The translations under genes were made by a program, and so were the position numbers. Below the pieces are notes generated by a model, which had not been told where the DNA came from, searched no databases, and saw only the letters and a program-made list of their open reading frames with translations. 64,000 nt of DNA from Leptothermofonsia sichuanensis E412 (GTDB taxonomy: Bacteria; Cyanobacteriota; Cyanobacteriia; Leptolyngbyales; Leptolyngbyaceae), in the NCBI RefSeq assembly GCF_019891175.1, contig NZ_CP072600.1, forward strand, positions 6,138,001-6,202,000, in the 5' to 3' direction. This document shows, one piece after another, positions 52,119-61,721 of the stretch (positions are counted from its first letter, which is position 1; every line of letters begins with the position of its first letter).

Positions 52119-52303
52119 ACCATTTGGCGTGACTGGGTGAGTGCCTGCCATTGTCTCACGTTTAATTTTTCTGGCAGCAAGCTACCTAAAGATTCTTCGG
52201 GTTGGAGGAGTTGGGGCACAGTGTTCTGCGAATAATCTAAGGCGGAAGGATGTTGTTGAATCGCCAGGATAAATTGAAGCCATTCAATTCATCCCCAGAA
52301 TTA

Positions 52304-52331
52304 CTCTGTGTTCTCTGTGCCTCTGTGGTAA
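52304..52331. repeat. CTCTGTG-type dispersed repeat, copy 2
   Basis: Reverse complement of 1421-1448, 28 of 28 matching by eye. The 52005-52537 gap contains this and the preceding repeat but no gene. Confidence 0.7.
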
Positions 52332-52537
52332 ATTCTTTTAGCTTTTCGGTTGATTGAATCTACGATTTGAATCCACAATCTTCAGCCCTGCCGTAGTTAT
52401 AGCGTGAGAACAATCAAATGCAGATCAGTTCTCATCTAAATACACGTTCAAAACTCAGCCGACATTCATTCCAACCTGTTAATCTACTACCATTCCAGAC
52501 TTTTCAAGCCTTTCTCTTAACCCCAGGGGGATATTCC

Positions 52538-53236
52538 ATGCTAAATCTTGAAGACTTTCTTGGAATCGTGCATCCGGCACTGGCAGTGGTCATCATCTTC
52601 CCGTTGATTGGAATGGTAACCCGGTTAGCCTGGCAGACCCGCCAGCGTCGTTTACAGGTTGCGGAGGAGGGGAAAAGCAAAGTTGCCCCTGTGGTTGGGC
52701 AGGAGCATGTCCAGCTCGGCAAATGGCTCAGCGGCTCGGTCGTGGGTATTTCCCTGATTGGGCTGGCTTACCCGTTGTTTACCAAAATGCTGAAAGCGGA
52801 AGTATTGGCAAAGGACCCATTCCGGTTCTACTTTATCATTGCCATGTTTGCTGCCACGATCGCCTCCCTGATTATTCTCTACAATGCCAGACCTAAAATC
52901 TGGCGGGCAGTCTTTGCCACATTAACCGGCATGGGCGTGATGGTGCTTGGCTTTCAGCCAGAGATTTTCCGTCGCAATGATGAATGGTACCTGTCCCACT
53001 TCTACTTCGGCATGGCTGTGATTATGCTGATGATTTTTTCCCTGGCGATCGTCCAGGAAATTTATCAGGATCGCAAAAACCGCTGGCGCAGAGTTCACAT
53101 CGTGCTTAACTCCATTGCCCTGTTGTTATTTATCAGTCAGGGCTTTACCGGCACACGAGATTTACTGGAAATTCCTCTGAGCTGGCAGGCACCGGCAATT
53201 TATAACTGTGACTTTGCCAACAAAACCTGTGGGTAA
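52538..53236 (+). CDS. DUF4079-family membrane protein
   Basis: About 232 residues with five or six hydrophobic helices: VHPALAVVIIFPLIGMVT, VVGISLIGLAYPLF, FYFIIAMFAATIASLIILYNARP, ATLTGMGVMVLGFQ, FYFGMAVIMLMIFSLAIVQEIYQ and a late ALLLFISQGFTGTRDLLEIP. The HPALAV and GxTGxRDLLxIP motifs are typical of cyanobacterial DUF4079 proteins; histidines in helices suggest haem or metal binding in the membrane, but this is inference. ATG 52538 follows AGGGGGATATTCC and is preferred over the upstream in-frame ATG at 52418. Confidence 0.8.
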   Translation: MLNLEDFLGIVHPALAVVIIFPLIGMVTRLAWQTRQRRLQVAEEGKSKVAPVVGQEHVQLGKWLSGSVVGISLIGLAYPLFTKMLKAEVLAKDPFRFYFIIAMFAATIASLIILYNARPKIWRAVFATLTGMGVMVLGFQPEIFRRNDEWYLSHFYFGMAVIMLMIFSLAIVQEIYQDRKNRWRRVHIVLNSIALLLFISQGFTGTRDLLEIPLSWQAPAIYNCDFANKTCG

Positions 53237-53346
53237 AGATTTATTGCTAATCCCGGAAACACAAGCAACTTCCCTAGTAGGTATGATGTCATCAGCTTTT
53301 TAAGCGTTGCTTTTTTATACGTCGCCTGTGTTGGGAGAGAGCGTTC

Positions 53347-56300
53347 ATGCGTGAGTGGGGTCGGGTCAAGTTCCTTGGGCTGTTCCTGGTTGGACTCCTG
53401 CTGGTGTTCAAGCTGGGTGGGTGTAGTGCGGCAAATCTGACGCCGGGTTGGGCACCATTGCCAGCGGTGACCCCCTTGCCCAACCCCCAACTGCCCGACT
53501 GGATTGAACAGATCAGCCCCCTGGGGGAAGCAGCACCGACCGCTCAAATTCGGATTCGGTTTAAAGAGCCTCTGATTCCGGTTGAAAATCTGGAGAGTAA
53601 AGACCAGCAAGACCTGCTCAAAAAATTTGAAATTCTGCCCCCCTTACCGGGTCAATTTCGCTTTTTGACCCCTCGCATGGTGGGCTTTCAGGCAGATCGG
53701 GCGACTCCTCAGGCAACGCGAGTCAAAGTGACGCTCAAAGCCGGACTAGCCGATCTGAAAAACCATCGCCTCGACAAAGACCTGGCCTGGACCTTTAACA
53801 CTGAGCCAATTAAGCTGACAAATTTGCCCGGTTCGGCTGGGGCAGCGTCCTCTGGGGAACCTGCTGAACCGTTTGAAACCAAGCCTGTTCTCAAGATCAC
53901 CTCCAATACTGAGCTGGATCTGGCTTCGCTTAGAGAACATCTGAAACTGATGCCACCGGGAGAAACCAAGGGGGTATTGCTCAGAGTTGATTTGCAGAAG
54001 CAGGAAGGGAGTACCGAAGACCTGTCTGCGGCAGAAAACTTTGATGATTCAGGGAAAAGCTGGGTTTATGCGATTGAACCCCAGCAGGCCCTGGCAAAAT
54101 CTACCCGTTATCGATTAGAGGTGGTTCCAGGTGTTCGTCCGGCGCAGGGAAATCTGCCCAGTGAGACAACCTTTGCCAGCCAGATTGAAACGTTCTCACC
54201 CCTGGCATTTCAGAAGTTGGGGTACTACGGTCAACCTGATGCTGGGGGGGCCTATGGGCGATTTGTCAAAGGTACGGCTCAACTGGAGTTCAATAATGGA
54301 TTGAATGCAGAGTCAGCGATCGCCAGCATTTCAGTCAACCCGGCTCCCAGGCAAGATGTCCCCCTGGTGCAGGTGTATGAAGGCGATCGCATCATCAACC
54401 TCAATCCCTGGGCACTGGAGCCAGCAACCACTTATACCATTACCATTGGTTCTGGCTTAAAGGACAAGTTCGGGCAAACTCTGGGTAAACCTGTCACGGT
54501 TCAGTATGACACGGGGGATGTTTCTCCTGACATCTGGGCACCCTCTGGCCTCAATATCTTTCCAACCGGAAAAGACCTGCAACTGAATATCTCTGCGGTT
54601 AACCTGCCCAGCTACAAGTCAGCATTTTCTGTCGTGCAGCCGACTGACCTAGTTTACTACGACTCTGCTTACCCCAGGGAAGGGGGCAGCGGACTTTTGC
54701 CCGATCCTTCTACCTGGAGAAGCACCCCGATCCAGACCCAGAACAATCAGGCAATGGATATCCCCGTTCCCCTGCAAAAGGAACTGGGGGGAAGCACAGG
54801 CATGCTGGCCTATGGGGTGCAGGCACGGACCAACGCCTACAAAGAGGACAACCAGGAGCGCTGGCGAGAACCGACCATCTACGGACTGGTGCAGTTGACC
54901 AATCTGGGCGTCTTTGCCCAGTGGTTTCCAGAGTCTGGAATAGTGCGGGTGCACCATCTCTCTGATGGCGCTCCGGTTGCCAGTGCTTCGGTGCGGATTT
55001 ACCAGTCACGCCTGGAGGCAACCTCACCAGGGGATGCCTCTCCCTGTGCTACAGGCACTACGGGTAAGGATGGCACCCTGCTCCTGACTGCCCAGACCCT
55101 CCAGTCCTGCATGGGCGGAAACCGTTTTGCAGAACCGCCCAAACTCTTAGTCATCGCCCAGGAGGGAAGCGACTGGGCGTTTACTCGTACCAATGAGTAC
55201 AGTGGTGCCTATGGCTATGGGGTTGAGGCTGGCTGGCAGAGCAGCAAGCCGGAGTCCAGGGGGACGATTGTCAGCGATCGCCAGCTCTACCAGCCTGGAG
55301 AAACGGCTACTCTGACTGGGTTTGCCTATTACCTGCAAAATGGTGCCCTGAAACAGGATAAAAAAGTCCCTTACACCCTGACCCTGGAAGGTCCTAATGG
55401 ACTGAAGAAAAATCTGGGCACCCAGACCACCAATGACTTTGGTACCTTTTCTCTAGAATTGCCCCTGGAACCAAACCAGCCTCTGGGCTACCACTACGTC
55501 AAAGCCAGAGCAGACAATGGAGTGGAAATTCTGGGAGAGTTTCGAGTGGCGGAGTTTAAGCCGCCGAACTTTAAGGTAGAACTGACCCTCAGTGGCGGGG
55601 AGCTGGCCAGGAGTGCAGAGGAACAAAGGAGCAGCAGTCCTCAGGCTGCCTCCCCTCCAACCATGATTGCCCTGGGGGGACGGACCATTGAGGCAAAAAC
55701 CCAGAGTAGCTATCTGTTTGGTGCTCCGGTAGAGGGGGGCAAGGCGAACTACTATGTGACCCGACAGCAAACTCAGTTTAAGCCCAGAGGATGGGAGGAG
55801 TTTTCCTTTGGGCGGCAGTGGTTCTGGCCCGAAGAAGCGCCAGTGGTGGCTACGGATGTGCTGCAAACCAGTCAGGTGTTAAACAACAGCGGGCAAAGTA
55901 GCCAGACCGTCAAGGTTGAGCAAAACCTGCCCTACCCAATGACCTACCGGGTCGATGCCCAGGTGTCAGATGTTTCTAACCTCTCGGTTTCTGATTCCAA
56001 AACCTTTGTGGCACTACCGGGCGATCGCCTCATCGGTTTGCAAAGTGACTTTGTGGCAACCGCTGGCAAAGACTTTCCCGTCAAAGTCATTGTCACCGAC
56101 CCCTCTGGCAAACCCTACCCCAGCCAGCGAGTCCGCCTGGAATTGCAGCAGATGAACTACAGCCGCGTTACTCGGCTGGTGGAGGGGAGCCGTATTGAGC
56201 AGAACCAGGTGGAATATAAAACCGTAGACAGCAAAGACGTACAGGCAGACGTACAACCCCAAACTGCCCTGCTGAAGCCCCCCACTTCCGGGTCCTACCG

Positions 56301-59142
56301 TATCCGGGCAATGCTGGGCGGCGGCAACGAAGTCAGCGCGACGGATATTCAAATCTGGGCAACCGGGGATTCTCCCGTGGGTTGGGGCAACCGTTACCGC
56401 AACAATCGCCTGGAGATCACACTGGATAAAAAGAGCTATCGCCTGGGCGATACCGCCACTGCCCTGATTCAGTCCCCCTACCCGGATGCTGAACTCTACT
56501 TCTCAGTGGTGCGGCACAACACCCTTTACCGGACTGTGACCAGAGTGACGGGTGGTGCTCCCCAGGTGCAGTTTCAGATCACTCCCGACATGATTCCCAA
56601 TGCGGCGGTCGAAGCCGTTCTGGTGCGGCAGGGCAAACCCCTGGCACAGGTCGAGCCGGGCAGCCTGAACAATTTAGTCCGCATTGGCTTTGCTCCCTTT
56701 GCCACTGACCTGAGTACCCAGTACTTGCAAGTCGATACCCAGATAGCTCCCACGCTCAAACCGGGGGATGAGCAAACCGTCCGCCTGACCCTGAGAAATG
56801 CCCAGAACCAGCCTGCCCAGGGGCAAATCACTGTCATGGTGGTGAATGAAGCAGTGTTGCAACTGACTGGCTACCGTCCTCCGGACCTGGTGAAGACCGT
56901 CTATGCCGAGCAGCCCATTTCCACCCGCCTGAGCGACAACCGCCCGGATGTGGTGATAGAGCCACTGGCATCTCCGCTCGAAAAAGGGTGGGGCTACGGA
57001 GGAGGGATCGCTCCCGGTGCTGGTAGTACCCGTGTTCGTGCCGACTTCAAACCGCTGGCGTATTACAACCCTGCGGTAATGACAGATGCGATCGGCAATG
57101 CCGAGGTCACCTTCAAACTACCGGATGACCTGACTACCTGGCGTGTGATGGCGATCGCCACCGACGGCAATTTACATTTTGGGAATGGAGATGCCACCTT
57201 CCTCACGACCCAACCCCTGATTGCCAGTCCTTTACTACCCCAGTTTGCCCGTCCCGGCGATCGCTTCCAGATTGGAACCGCCATCACCAACAACACGGGG
57301 CAGGGAGGCAATGTCTCCGTCAATGGCACCGTCACCCCACCCCTTAAACTGGACAAACCGGGGAGTACCCAGGGACAGGTAGGCGACTCTGGCACCACGG
57401 CTTACCGCTTTCCCGTCGAAGTCCAGGAAACCGGTACGGCAAAAGTCCAGTTTAATACTCAACTGGGCAGTGCTACCGATGGCTTTGAGGTGCCCTTAGA
57501 AATTCGCACTCAGGATGTGATCGAGCAGGTAATTGAGAGCGGCTCCACCACCAGCGAAGCCAAAGTTCCAATCCAGGTAGACAAAGATGTTGCCAGGGAT
57601 GTGGGTGGACTGGAGATTACCCTTGCCAGTACGCTGATGCCAACCCTGACTGCCCCGGCTCAACAGGTTTTGGATCAGGCAGACCTGCCCTTCCTGGAAC
57701 CTGCTGCCAGCCAACTGGCGATCGCCGCCAACCTGGACCTGCTATCCAAAACCTACGGGCAGACCTTTGCGGGTTTTGCACCAAAGCAACAGGCAAGCCA
57801 GGCCATCGAACGGCTGCAAAGGCTGCGAAAACCTGACGGTGGGTTTGCCTCCTACCCCAGAGCCGAACGGTCAGATCCATTCGTTACCCCCTATGCCGCC
57901 CGGGCGATCGCCCAGGCAACCCGTGCCGCCATCGAAACCCAGCGCATTGCTGCCTTAGAAGCCCCCCTGAAAACCTATCTCAGTAACCTGCTGGCGAATC
58001 CAGGGCAATACGACTTTTGCAAAGAGTCCCTGTGTAAGAACCAGCTCCGCCTGGAGGCATTGATCGCCCTGGCAGAACTGGGGGATCAGCGCAGTGACTT
58101 TCTGGCAGACCTGTACGCTGCCCGCAGTCAGTTTGACCCGGTGGAGCAGATTAAGCTGGCCCGTTACCTCCTCCGGTTCCCCAACTGGCAACAGGAAGCC
58201 AGGGCAATGGCAGACCAGATCCAGGAAACAATCTACGAAACGGGACACACCGCAACGGTCAACCTGCCCCTGGGCTGGAGCTGGCTCAATTCCCCAACCG
58301 TTGCTCAGGCCGAGGCATTGCAACTGGAGATCGCCCAGAAAGCCCGTCCCAATGTGATTGATCGGAGTTTGCAAGGGTTGCTGGCCCAACGCCGAAACGG
58401 CACCTGGCAGAGCACCTTCGACAATGCCGAAGCCCTGACAGCCCTGGTGGCCTATCGTCAGCTTCAACCCGTGCCGCCTGACTTTGAAGCAACGGCTCAA
58501 CTGGCAGGCAAAACCCTCACCAGCGTCAAATTTCAGGGCTACCAGAACCCCAGTTCCGGGGTGAAAGTTCCCATCCAGGATCTGCCCCAGAACCGCAATG
58601 ACCTGATGCTTAAGAAAACTGGCCAGGGAGTGCTGCACTACCTGGTTGCCTACCGCTATCGCTTGAATGGCAACCAGCCTGGTCGGGTCAACGGTTTACG
58701 GGTTACCCGCACGATTCGCCCTGCCAATCAGGATAAAGTGCTGTTTCGCACCGGACTGTATGCGCCTGACCCCCTCAAAGTCCCTGCTGGTCAGGTCTAT
58801 GACGTGGGACTGGAAATCATCACTGACCACCCCGTAAATCATGTCCTGATCACCGACCCGCTCCCCGCCGGTTTTGAAGCCGTAGACAACAGCTTCCAGA
58901 CCTCTACTCCCTACTTTGAAGCAAAAGGGGATAGCTGGCAGCTTGCCTACCAGACCATCTACAAAGATCGCGTCGTTGCCTACGGGGACAAACTCGACCC
59001 TGGTGTATATACCCTGCATTACCTGGTCCGCTCTGTCACCCCCGGCACCTTCGTCTACCCCGGCTCAGAAGCCCATCTGCAATATGCCCCTGAGGAGTTT
59101 GGGCGATCGGCTTCCTCCATCCTGGAGGTGACGGAGAAATGA
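53347..59142 (+). CDS. alpha-2-macroglobulin-like lipoprotein
   Basis: About 1931 residues, similar to bacterial YfaS/YfhM. A lipoprotein signal ending in FKLGGCSAAN, an Ig-like N-terminal region, MG domains with the WFPESGIVRVHHL and DRQLYQPGETATLTGFAYY motifs, a bait-like section, the central DDLTTWRVMAIATDGNLHFGNG block and a C-terminal alpha/alpha toroid domain. The thioester motif CxEQ expected near residue 1447 is replaced by FLEPAAS, so it cannot link covalently to proteases and resembles the YfaS subclass. No penicillin-binding partner (pbpC) is adjacent. ATG 53347. Predicted periplasmic protease trap or structural partner. Confidence 0.88.
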   Translation: MREWGRVKFLGLFLVGLLLVFKLGGCSAANLTPGWAPLPAVTPLPNPQLPDWIEQISPLGEAAPTAQIRIRFKEPLIPVENLESKDQQDLLKKFEILPPLPGQFRFLTPRMVGFQADRATPQATRVKVTLKAGLADLKNHRLDKDLAWTFNTEPIKLTNLPGSAGAASSGEPAEPFETKPVLKITSNTELDLASLREHLKLMPPGETKGVLLRVDLQKQEGSTEDLSAAENFDDSGKSWVYAIEPQQALAKSTRYRLEVVPGVRPAQGNLPSETTFASQIETFSPLAFQKLGYYGQPDAGGAYGRFVKGTAQLEFNNGLNAESAIASISVNPAPRQDVPLVQVYEGDRIINLNPWALEPATTYTITIGSGLKDKFGQTLGKPVTVQYDTGDVSPDIWAPSGLNIFPTGKDLQLNISAVNLPSYKSAFSVVQPTDLVYYDSAYPREGGSGLLPDPSTWRSTPIQTQNNQAMDIPVPLQKELGGSTGMLAYGVQARTNAYKEDNQERWREPTIYGLVQLTNLGVFAQWFPESGIVRVHHLSDGAPVASASVRIYQSRLEATSPGDASPCATGTTGKDGTLLLTAQTLQSCMGGNRFAEPPKLLVIAQEGSDWAFTRTNEYSGAYGYGVEAGWQSSKPESRGTIVSDRQLYQPGETATLTGFAYYLQNGALKQDKKVPYTLTLEGPNGLKKNLGTQTTNDFGTFSLELPLEPNQPLGYHYVKARADNGVEILGEFRVAEFKPPNFKVELTLSGGELARSAEEQRSSSPQAASPPTMIALGGRTIEAKTQSSYLFGAPVEGGKANYYVTRQQTQFKPRGWEEFSFGRQWFWPEEAPVVATDVLQTSQVLNNSGQSSQTVKVEQNLPYPMTYRVDAQVSDVSNLSVSDSKTFVALPGDRLIGLQSDFVATAGKDFPVKVIVTDPSGKPYPSQRVRLELQQMNYSRVTRLVEGSRIEQNQVEYKTVDSKDVQADVQPQTALLKPPTSGSYRIRAMLGGGNEVSATDIQIWATGDSPVGWGNRYRNNRLEITLDKKSYRLGDTATALIQSPYPDAELYFSVVRHNTLYRTVTRVTGGAPQVQFQITPDMIPNAAVEAVLVRQGKPLAQVEPGSLNNLVRIGFAPFATDLSTQYLQVDTQIAPTLKPGDEQTVRLTLRNAQNQPAQGQITVMVVNEAVLQLTGYRPPDLVKTVYAEQPISTRLSDNRPDVVIEPLASPLEKGWGYGGGIAPGAGSTRVRADFKPLAYYNPAVMTDAIGNAEVTFKLPDDLTTWRVMAIATDGNLHFGNGDATFLTTQPLIASPLLPQFARPGDRFQIGTAITNNTGQGGNVSVNGTVTPPLKLDKPGSTQGQVGDSGTTAYRFPVEVQETGTAKVQFNTQLGSATDGFEVPLEIRTQDVIEQVIESGSTTSEAKVPIQVDKDVARDVGGLEITLASTLMPTLTAPAQQVLDQADLPFLEPAASQLAIAANLDLLSKTYGQTFAGFAPKQQASQAIERLQRLRKPDGGFASYPRAERSDPFVTPYAARAIAQATRAAIETQRIAALEAPLKTYLSNLLANPGQYDFCKESLCKNQLRLEALIALAELGDQRSDFLADLYAARSQFDPVEQIKLARYLLRFPNWQQEARAMADQIQETIYETGHTATVNLPLGWSWLNSPTVAQAEALQLEIAQKARPNVIDRSLQGLLAQRRNGTWQSTFDNAEALTALVAYRQLQPVPPDFEATAQLAGKTLTSVKFQGYQNPSSGVKVPIQDLPQNRNDLMLKKTGQGVLHYLVAYRYRLNGNQPGRVNGLRVTRTIRPANQDKVLFRTGLYAPDPLKVPAGQVYDVGLEIITDHPVNHVLITDPLPAGFEAVDNSFQTSTPYFEAKGDSWQLAYQTIYKDRVVAYGDKLDPGVYTLHYLVRSVTPGTFVYPGSEAHLQYAPEEFGRSASSILEVTEK

Positions 59143-59194
59143 GATCGCTACAATCCACAACCCCTAAGACACTCCATCTTACGTGCGCTCCTGG

Positions 59195-60016
59195 CTATAG
59201 CTCAGTGGGGCTGGCTTTCAGGTGAGCGAAATCGAACCACCGGGGATCGGCTAAATGGGACGGAGAAACATTTTGCAGGCTGCGGAAGAGGGTTTCAGTA
59301 CGACCGGGGTGTTCCTGTTCCCAGGTTTGCAACATTTGTTTGATCTGGGTACGCTGTAGAGTCTCCTGAGAACCACACAGTTGACAGGGAATAATAGGAA
59401 ACTGCCGCAGGTCTGCGTATTGCTGAATATCGGATTCTGAACAGTATGCCAGGGGACGGATAACGACATGGTGCCCATCATCACTTAACAGTTTGGGGGG
59501 CATTGCTTTGAGTTGTCCGGTAAAAAACAGGTTGAGGAAGAGGGTTTCAACGATGTCGTTCCGGTGGTGTCCCAGGGCAATTTTGGTCGCCCCTTCTTCG
59601 CGGGCTACTCGATAGAGGATGCCTCGACGTAACCGGGAGCAAAGCCCACACATAGTTTTCCCTTCTGGGATAACTTGTTTGACGACGCGATAGGTATCGG
59701 CTTCCACAATGCGGTAGGGAACGCCGATCGCCTCCAAATAGTTTGGCAGGACATGGGCAGGAAATCCTGGCTGCTTCTGATCCAGATTGACTGCCAGTAT
59801 CTCAAACCTTATCGGAGCGCATCGCTGAAGTTGCAGCAATATATCCAGCAGGGTGTGGGAGTCTTTACCACCCGAAAGGCAAACCATGACGCGATCGCCC
59901 GCCTCAATCATGGTATAGTCCTCAATTGCCCTGCCAACCTGATGGCGCAACTGAGTTTGTAGCCTGATCAGTGGTTTTGAGCGAGGTCCGGTTAAGCGCG
60001 AAGTTGCTGTTTCCAT
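59195..60016 (-). CDS. ttcA: tRNA 2-thiocytidine biosynthesis protein TtcA
   Basis: About 273 residues with PP-loop [18 protein letters not shown] and two Cys pairs CGLC and CQLC that bind the iron-sulphur cluster, plus [19 protein letters not shown]. TtcA thiolates C32 of certain tRNAs. ATG 60014-60016 has GGAG six bases upstream; the frame runs 4 codons further to a TTG. Intact. Convergent with the alpha-2-macroglobulin gene, 52 bp apart. Confidence 0.93.
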   Translation of the reverse strand: METATSRLTGPRSKPLIRLQTQLRHQVGRAIEDYTMIEAGDRVMVCLSGGKDSHTLLDILLQLQRCAPIRFEILAVNLDQKQPGFPAHVLPNYLEAIGVPYRIVEADTYRVVKQVIPEGKTMCGLCSRLRRGILYRVAREEGATKIALGHHRNDIVETLFLNLFFTGQLKAMPPKLLSDDGHHVVIRPLAYCSESDIQQYADLRQFPIIPCQLCGSQETLQRTQIKQMLQTWEQEHPGRTETLFRSLQNVSPSHLADPRWFDFAHLKASPTEL

Positions 60017-60305
60017 CTTGAACTCCAACCGATAATCTCCCGGCAGTCAGTGTACCCTGACGCCTGATTCACAACCAACAACTGAATAATTTCCCTCACT
60101 CCTCTAACCCCCTCCCACTCCTCTACCCTTCCACTCCTTTCCCCTCTCTTCCTTTCCCAGCAGGCATTTCCAGCTTTCAACCAGTTTTTTCTCAGCCCCA
60201 TTCCTCAAAAAATTTTCAGAGGTTGATATGTTCGTGGGGTTAGCGGGGTACGTTACATCCAGGAGTTAGAACCAAGTACCCCGCATCTTAAAGGAGAAAC
60301 CTCTC

Positions 60306-60857
60306 ATGAAATCTGAATTCAAAGCAAAATTCATCCAGCACCTGGCTCAAAAGAAGCAAGAAGAAGGCTTCACCCTGATTGAACTGCTGGTTGTAATCAT
60401 CATCATCGGTATTCTGGCTGCTATTGCGTTGCCTTCCTTCCTGAACCAGGCAAACAAAGCGAAGGAATCTGAGTCCAAGCAGTATGTAGGTTCCATGAAC
60501 CGTACCCAGCAGGCTTACTTCCTGGAGAAAAATACGTTCACCAACAATATTGGTCTCCTGGGTCTGGGTATTAAGACCGACAGCACCAACTACTCCTATG
60601 CCATCCCAGAAGTAGGTAACACTGCGGTTAAAAACGTGTCCTATCCCAAAAATACGACCACTCTGCGGGCACACACTGGTGGGGTTCAGATCGGTGTAAC
60701 CTCTGAAACCGCTGGACAGGGCGAAGCAACCACCCTGGCAATTCTGTGCCAAAGCCCCAGACCCTCTGCTGGTAACCCGGCTGGGGTAGGCTTCTCTGCT
60801 GCAACCTCCAGCGCTGGTCCTAGCTGCGCCAGCACCTTCGAACCTCTGCTCAACTAA
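60306..60857 (+). CDS. pilA: type IV pilin-like protein (PilA)
   Basis: About 183 residues. A basic leader of 21 residues ending KKQEEG, the prepilin cleavage site before FTLIELLVVIIIIGILAAIALPSFLNQ (E5 present), and a variable C-terminal domain rich in Thr, Gly and Ala with two Cys (LAILCQSPRP and SCASTFEPLL) that likely form the D-region disulphide. Major pilin type of cyanobacterial type IV pili, needed for motility and DNA uptake. AAAGGAGAAACCTCTC precedes ATG 60306. A terminator follows. The gap before it (60017-60305) holds a CT-rich tract and the promoter. Confidence 0.9.
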   Translation: MKSEFKAKFIQHLAQKKQEEGFTLIELLVVIIIIGILAAIALPSFLNQANKAKESESKQYVGSMNRTQQAYFLEKNTFTNNIGLLGLGIKTDSTNYSYAIPEVGNTAVKNVSYPKNTTTLRAHTGGVQIGVTSETAGQGEATTLAILCQSPRPSAGNPAGVGFSAATSSAGPSCASTFEPLLN

Positions 60858-60903
60858 GAGAGGGGACTGCGACTCCTTAGTAGCGATTTTTGGTTAGAGG
60901 CTG

Positions 60904-60939
60904 ATGAGAGTGGGTAGTTCTATCCACTCTCATTGTTTT
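60904..60939 (+). terminator. rho-independent terminator of pilA
   Basis: Perfect 10-bp stem ATGAGAGTGG / CCACTCTCAT (60904-60913 with 60924-60933), a 10-base loop and a T5 run at 60935-60939. Confidence 0.88.
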
Positions 60940-60966
60940 TGGCGACCTACTTTATAGCAGAGGGCA

Positions 60967-61032
60967 TATAGCGATCCTATTGGATTGTGGGAAAGGATTC
61001 CCCAGGAAGCCTTTCTCACAAAGCCTCTCACT
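60967..61032. repeat. dispersed hairpin repeat, copy 2
   Basis: Second copy of 1176-1242 (see copy 1); the stem here carries two mismatches. Confidence 0.8.
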
Positions 61033-61050
61033 AGAAGGATAGCCCTGGTG

Positions 61051-61211
61051 TCCAGGCAGAGCCTGGACTGCTCTAAAAGCCTGTCCGAAAACTTCCTCAG
61101 TCTGGATTTGAGCGTTGTCCATTGGGGTTTTTCGGATAGGCTTTAATGCGGCGCTGCCGCTGATACGGGAGGCGGAGCCTCCAGAATCCATTCCCACGCA
61201 GAGCATGGGAA
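61051..61211. repeat. cluster of palindromic elements
   Basis: TCCAGGC-aga-GCCTGGA (61051-61067), GGAGGC-gga-GCCTCC (61168-61182) and TTCCCA ... TGGGAA (61191-61211). They lie around the MITE copy at 61074. Same style as palindromes at 25141-25249. Confidence 0.7.
61074..61146. mobile_element. MITE-like element, copy 2
   Basis: 73 bp with ends TAAAAGCCTGTCCGAAA and TTTTTCGGATAGGCTTTA, flanked by TA on both sides. The interior is about 75 percent identical to 38091-38159. No coding capacity. Confidence 0.78.
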
Positions 61212-61391
61212 CGAGAACCGCCTCTAAAACCACCCTGTCGAATCTAAGCAATCGCTCAAAGCTTTTCCAGGTAAAGAATCTAAGCATTTTTCAGAAAAGT
61301 CATGAATAATGCAGGTTAGGACTGCTATAGCAGAGGACAGGGGATAGGGGACAGGGAACCAGGGAAGGAAGACAAACGGAAAGTTGTGATA

Positions 61392-61417
61392 AAAAACCCC
61401 CTGACAGGTCAGGGGGG
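61392..61417 (-). terminator. rho-independent terminator on the minus strand
   Basis: Stem CCCCCTGAC / GTCAGGGGG (61398-61406 with 61409-61417) with a minus-strand T-run from 61397 to 61392. Placed to end transcripts of the DUF4278 gene upstream on that strand. Confidence 0.75.
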
Positions 61418-61480
61418 CAGCAAGTCTGGTTAGGAATAGCAAAGCAATCAATCAAGAGTGGTGGCGCTGAATAGCAATAC

Positions 61481-61536
61481 GAATTGAAAGTCTTCAATTC
61501 ATCCAACGCTCAATTCATATCCAAAATCAGCAACAC
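61481..61536 (+). repeat. AATTCATACCC dispersed repeat, copy 3
   Basis: GAATTGAAAG then TTCAATTCATCCAACGC and TCAATTCATATCCAAAATC; matches copies at 41681 and 52061. Ends just before the stop of the DUF4278 gene. Confidence 0.7.
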
Positions 61537-61544
61537 CAGAAGAG

Positions 61545-61721
61545 TTAACGAGTATATCGGGTTCCCCGGTATCGCAGTTCAGCCGCTGTCGCGGGTTGAG
61601 AAGTTTGGAAACTCGAAATGGTATAGGGTGTTCCTCGAAAAATTCCATCCTTCTGAACTTCGATTCCTTCCAGAAGGAAATCAGACCGTTGATAGCGATG
61701 ACCGCGATAACTCAGTTCCAT
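61545..61721 (-). CDS. DUF4278-family small protein
   Basis: 58 residues: MELSYRGHRYQRS at the start and ELRYRGTRYTR at the end, two Y-R-G-x-x-Y words typical of DUF4278, with KDGIFRGTPYTISSF between. AAAGAGGT lies seven bases before ATG 61719-61721, and a terminator follows on the same strand. DUF4278 proteins are short, common in cyanobacteria and of unknown role; several are associated with stress responses, which is not testable here. Confidence 0.8.
   Translation of the reverse strand: MELSYRGHRYQRSDFLLEGIEVQKDGIFRGTPYTISSFQTSQPATAAELRYRGTRYTR

Noticed and set aside
59180-59240. tRNA-like words GGCTATAGCTCAGTGG
   Set aside because: Resembles a D-arm, but no matching acceptor stem, anticodon arm or T-arm follows; the region is the 3' end of ttcA.
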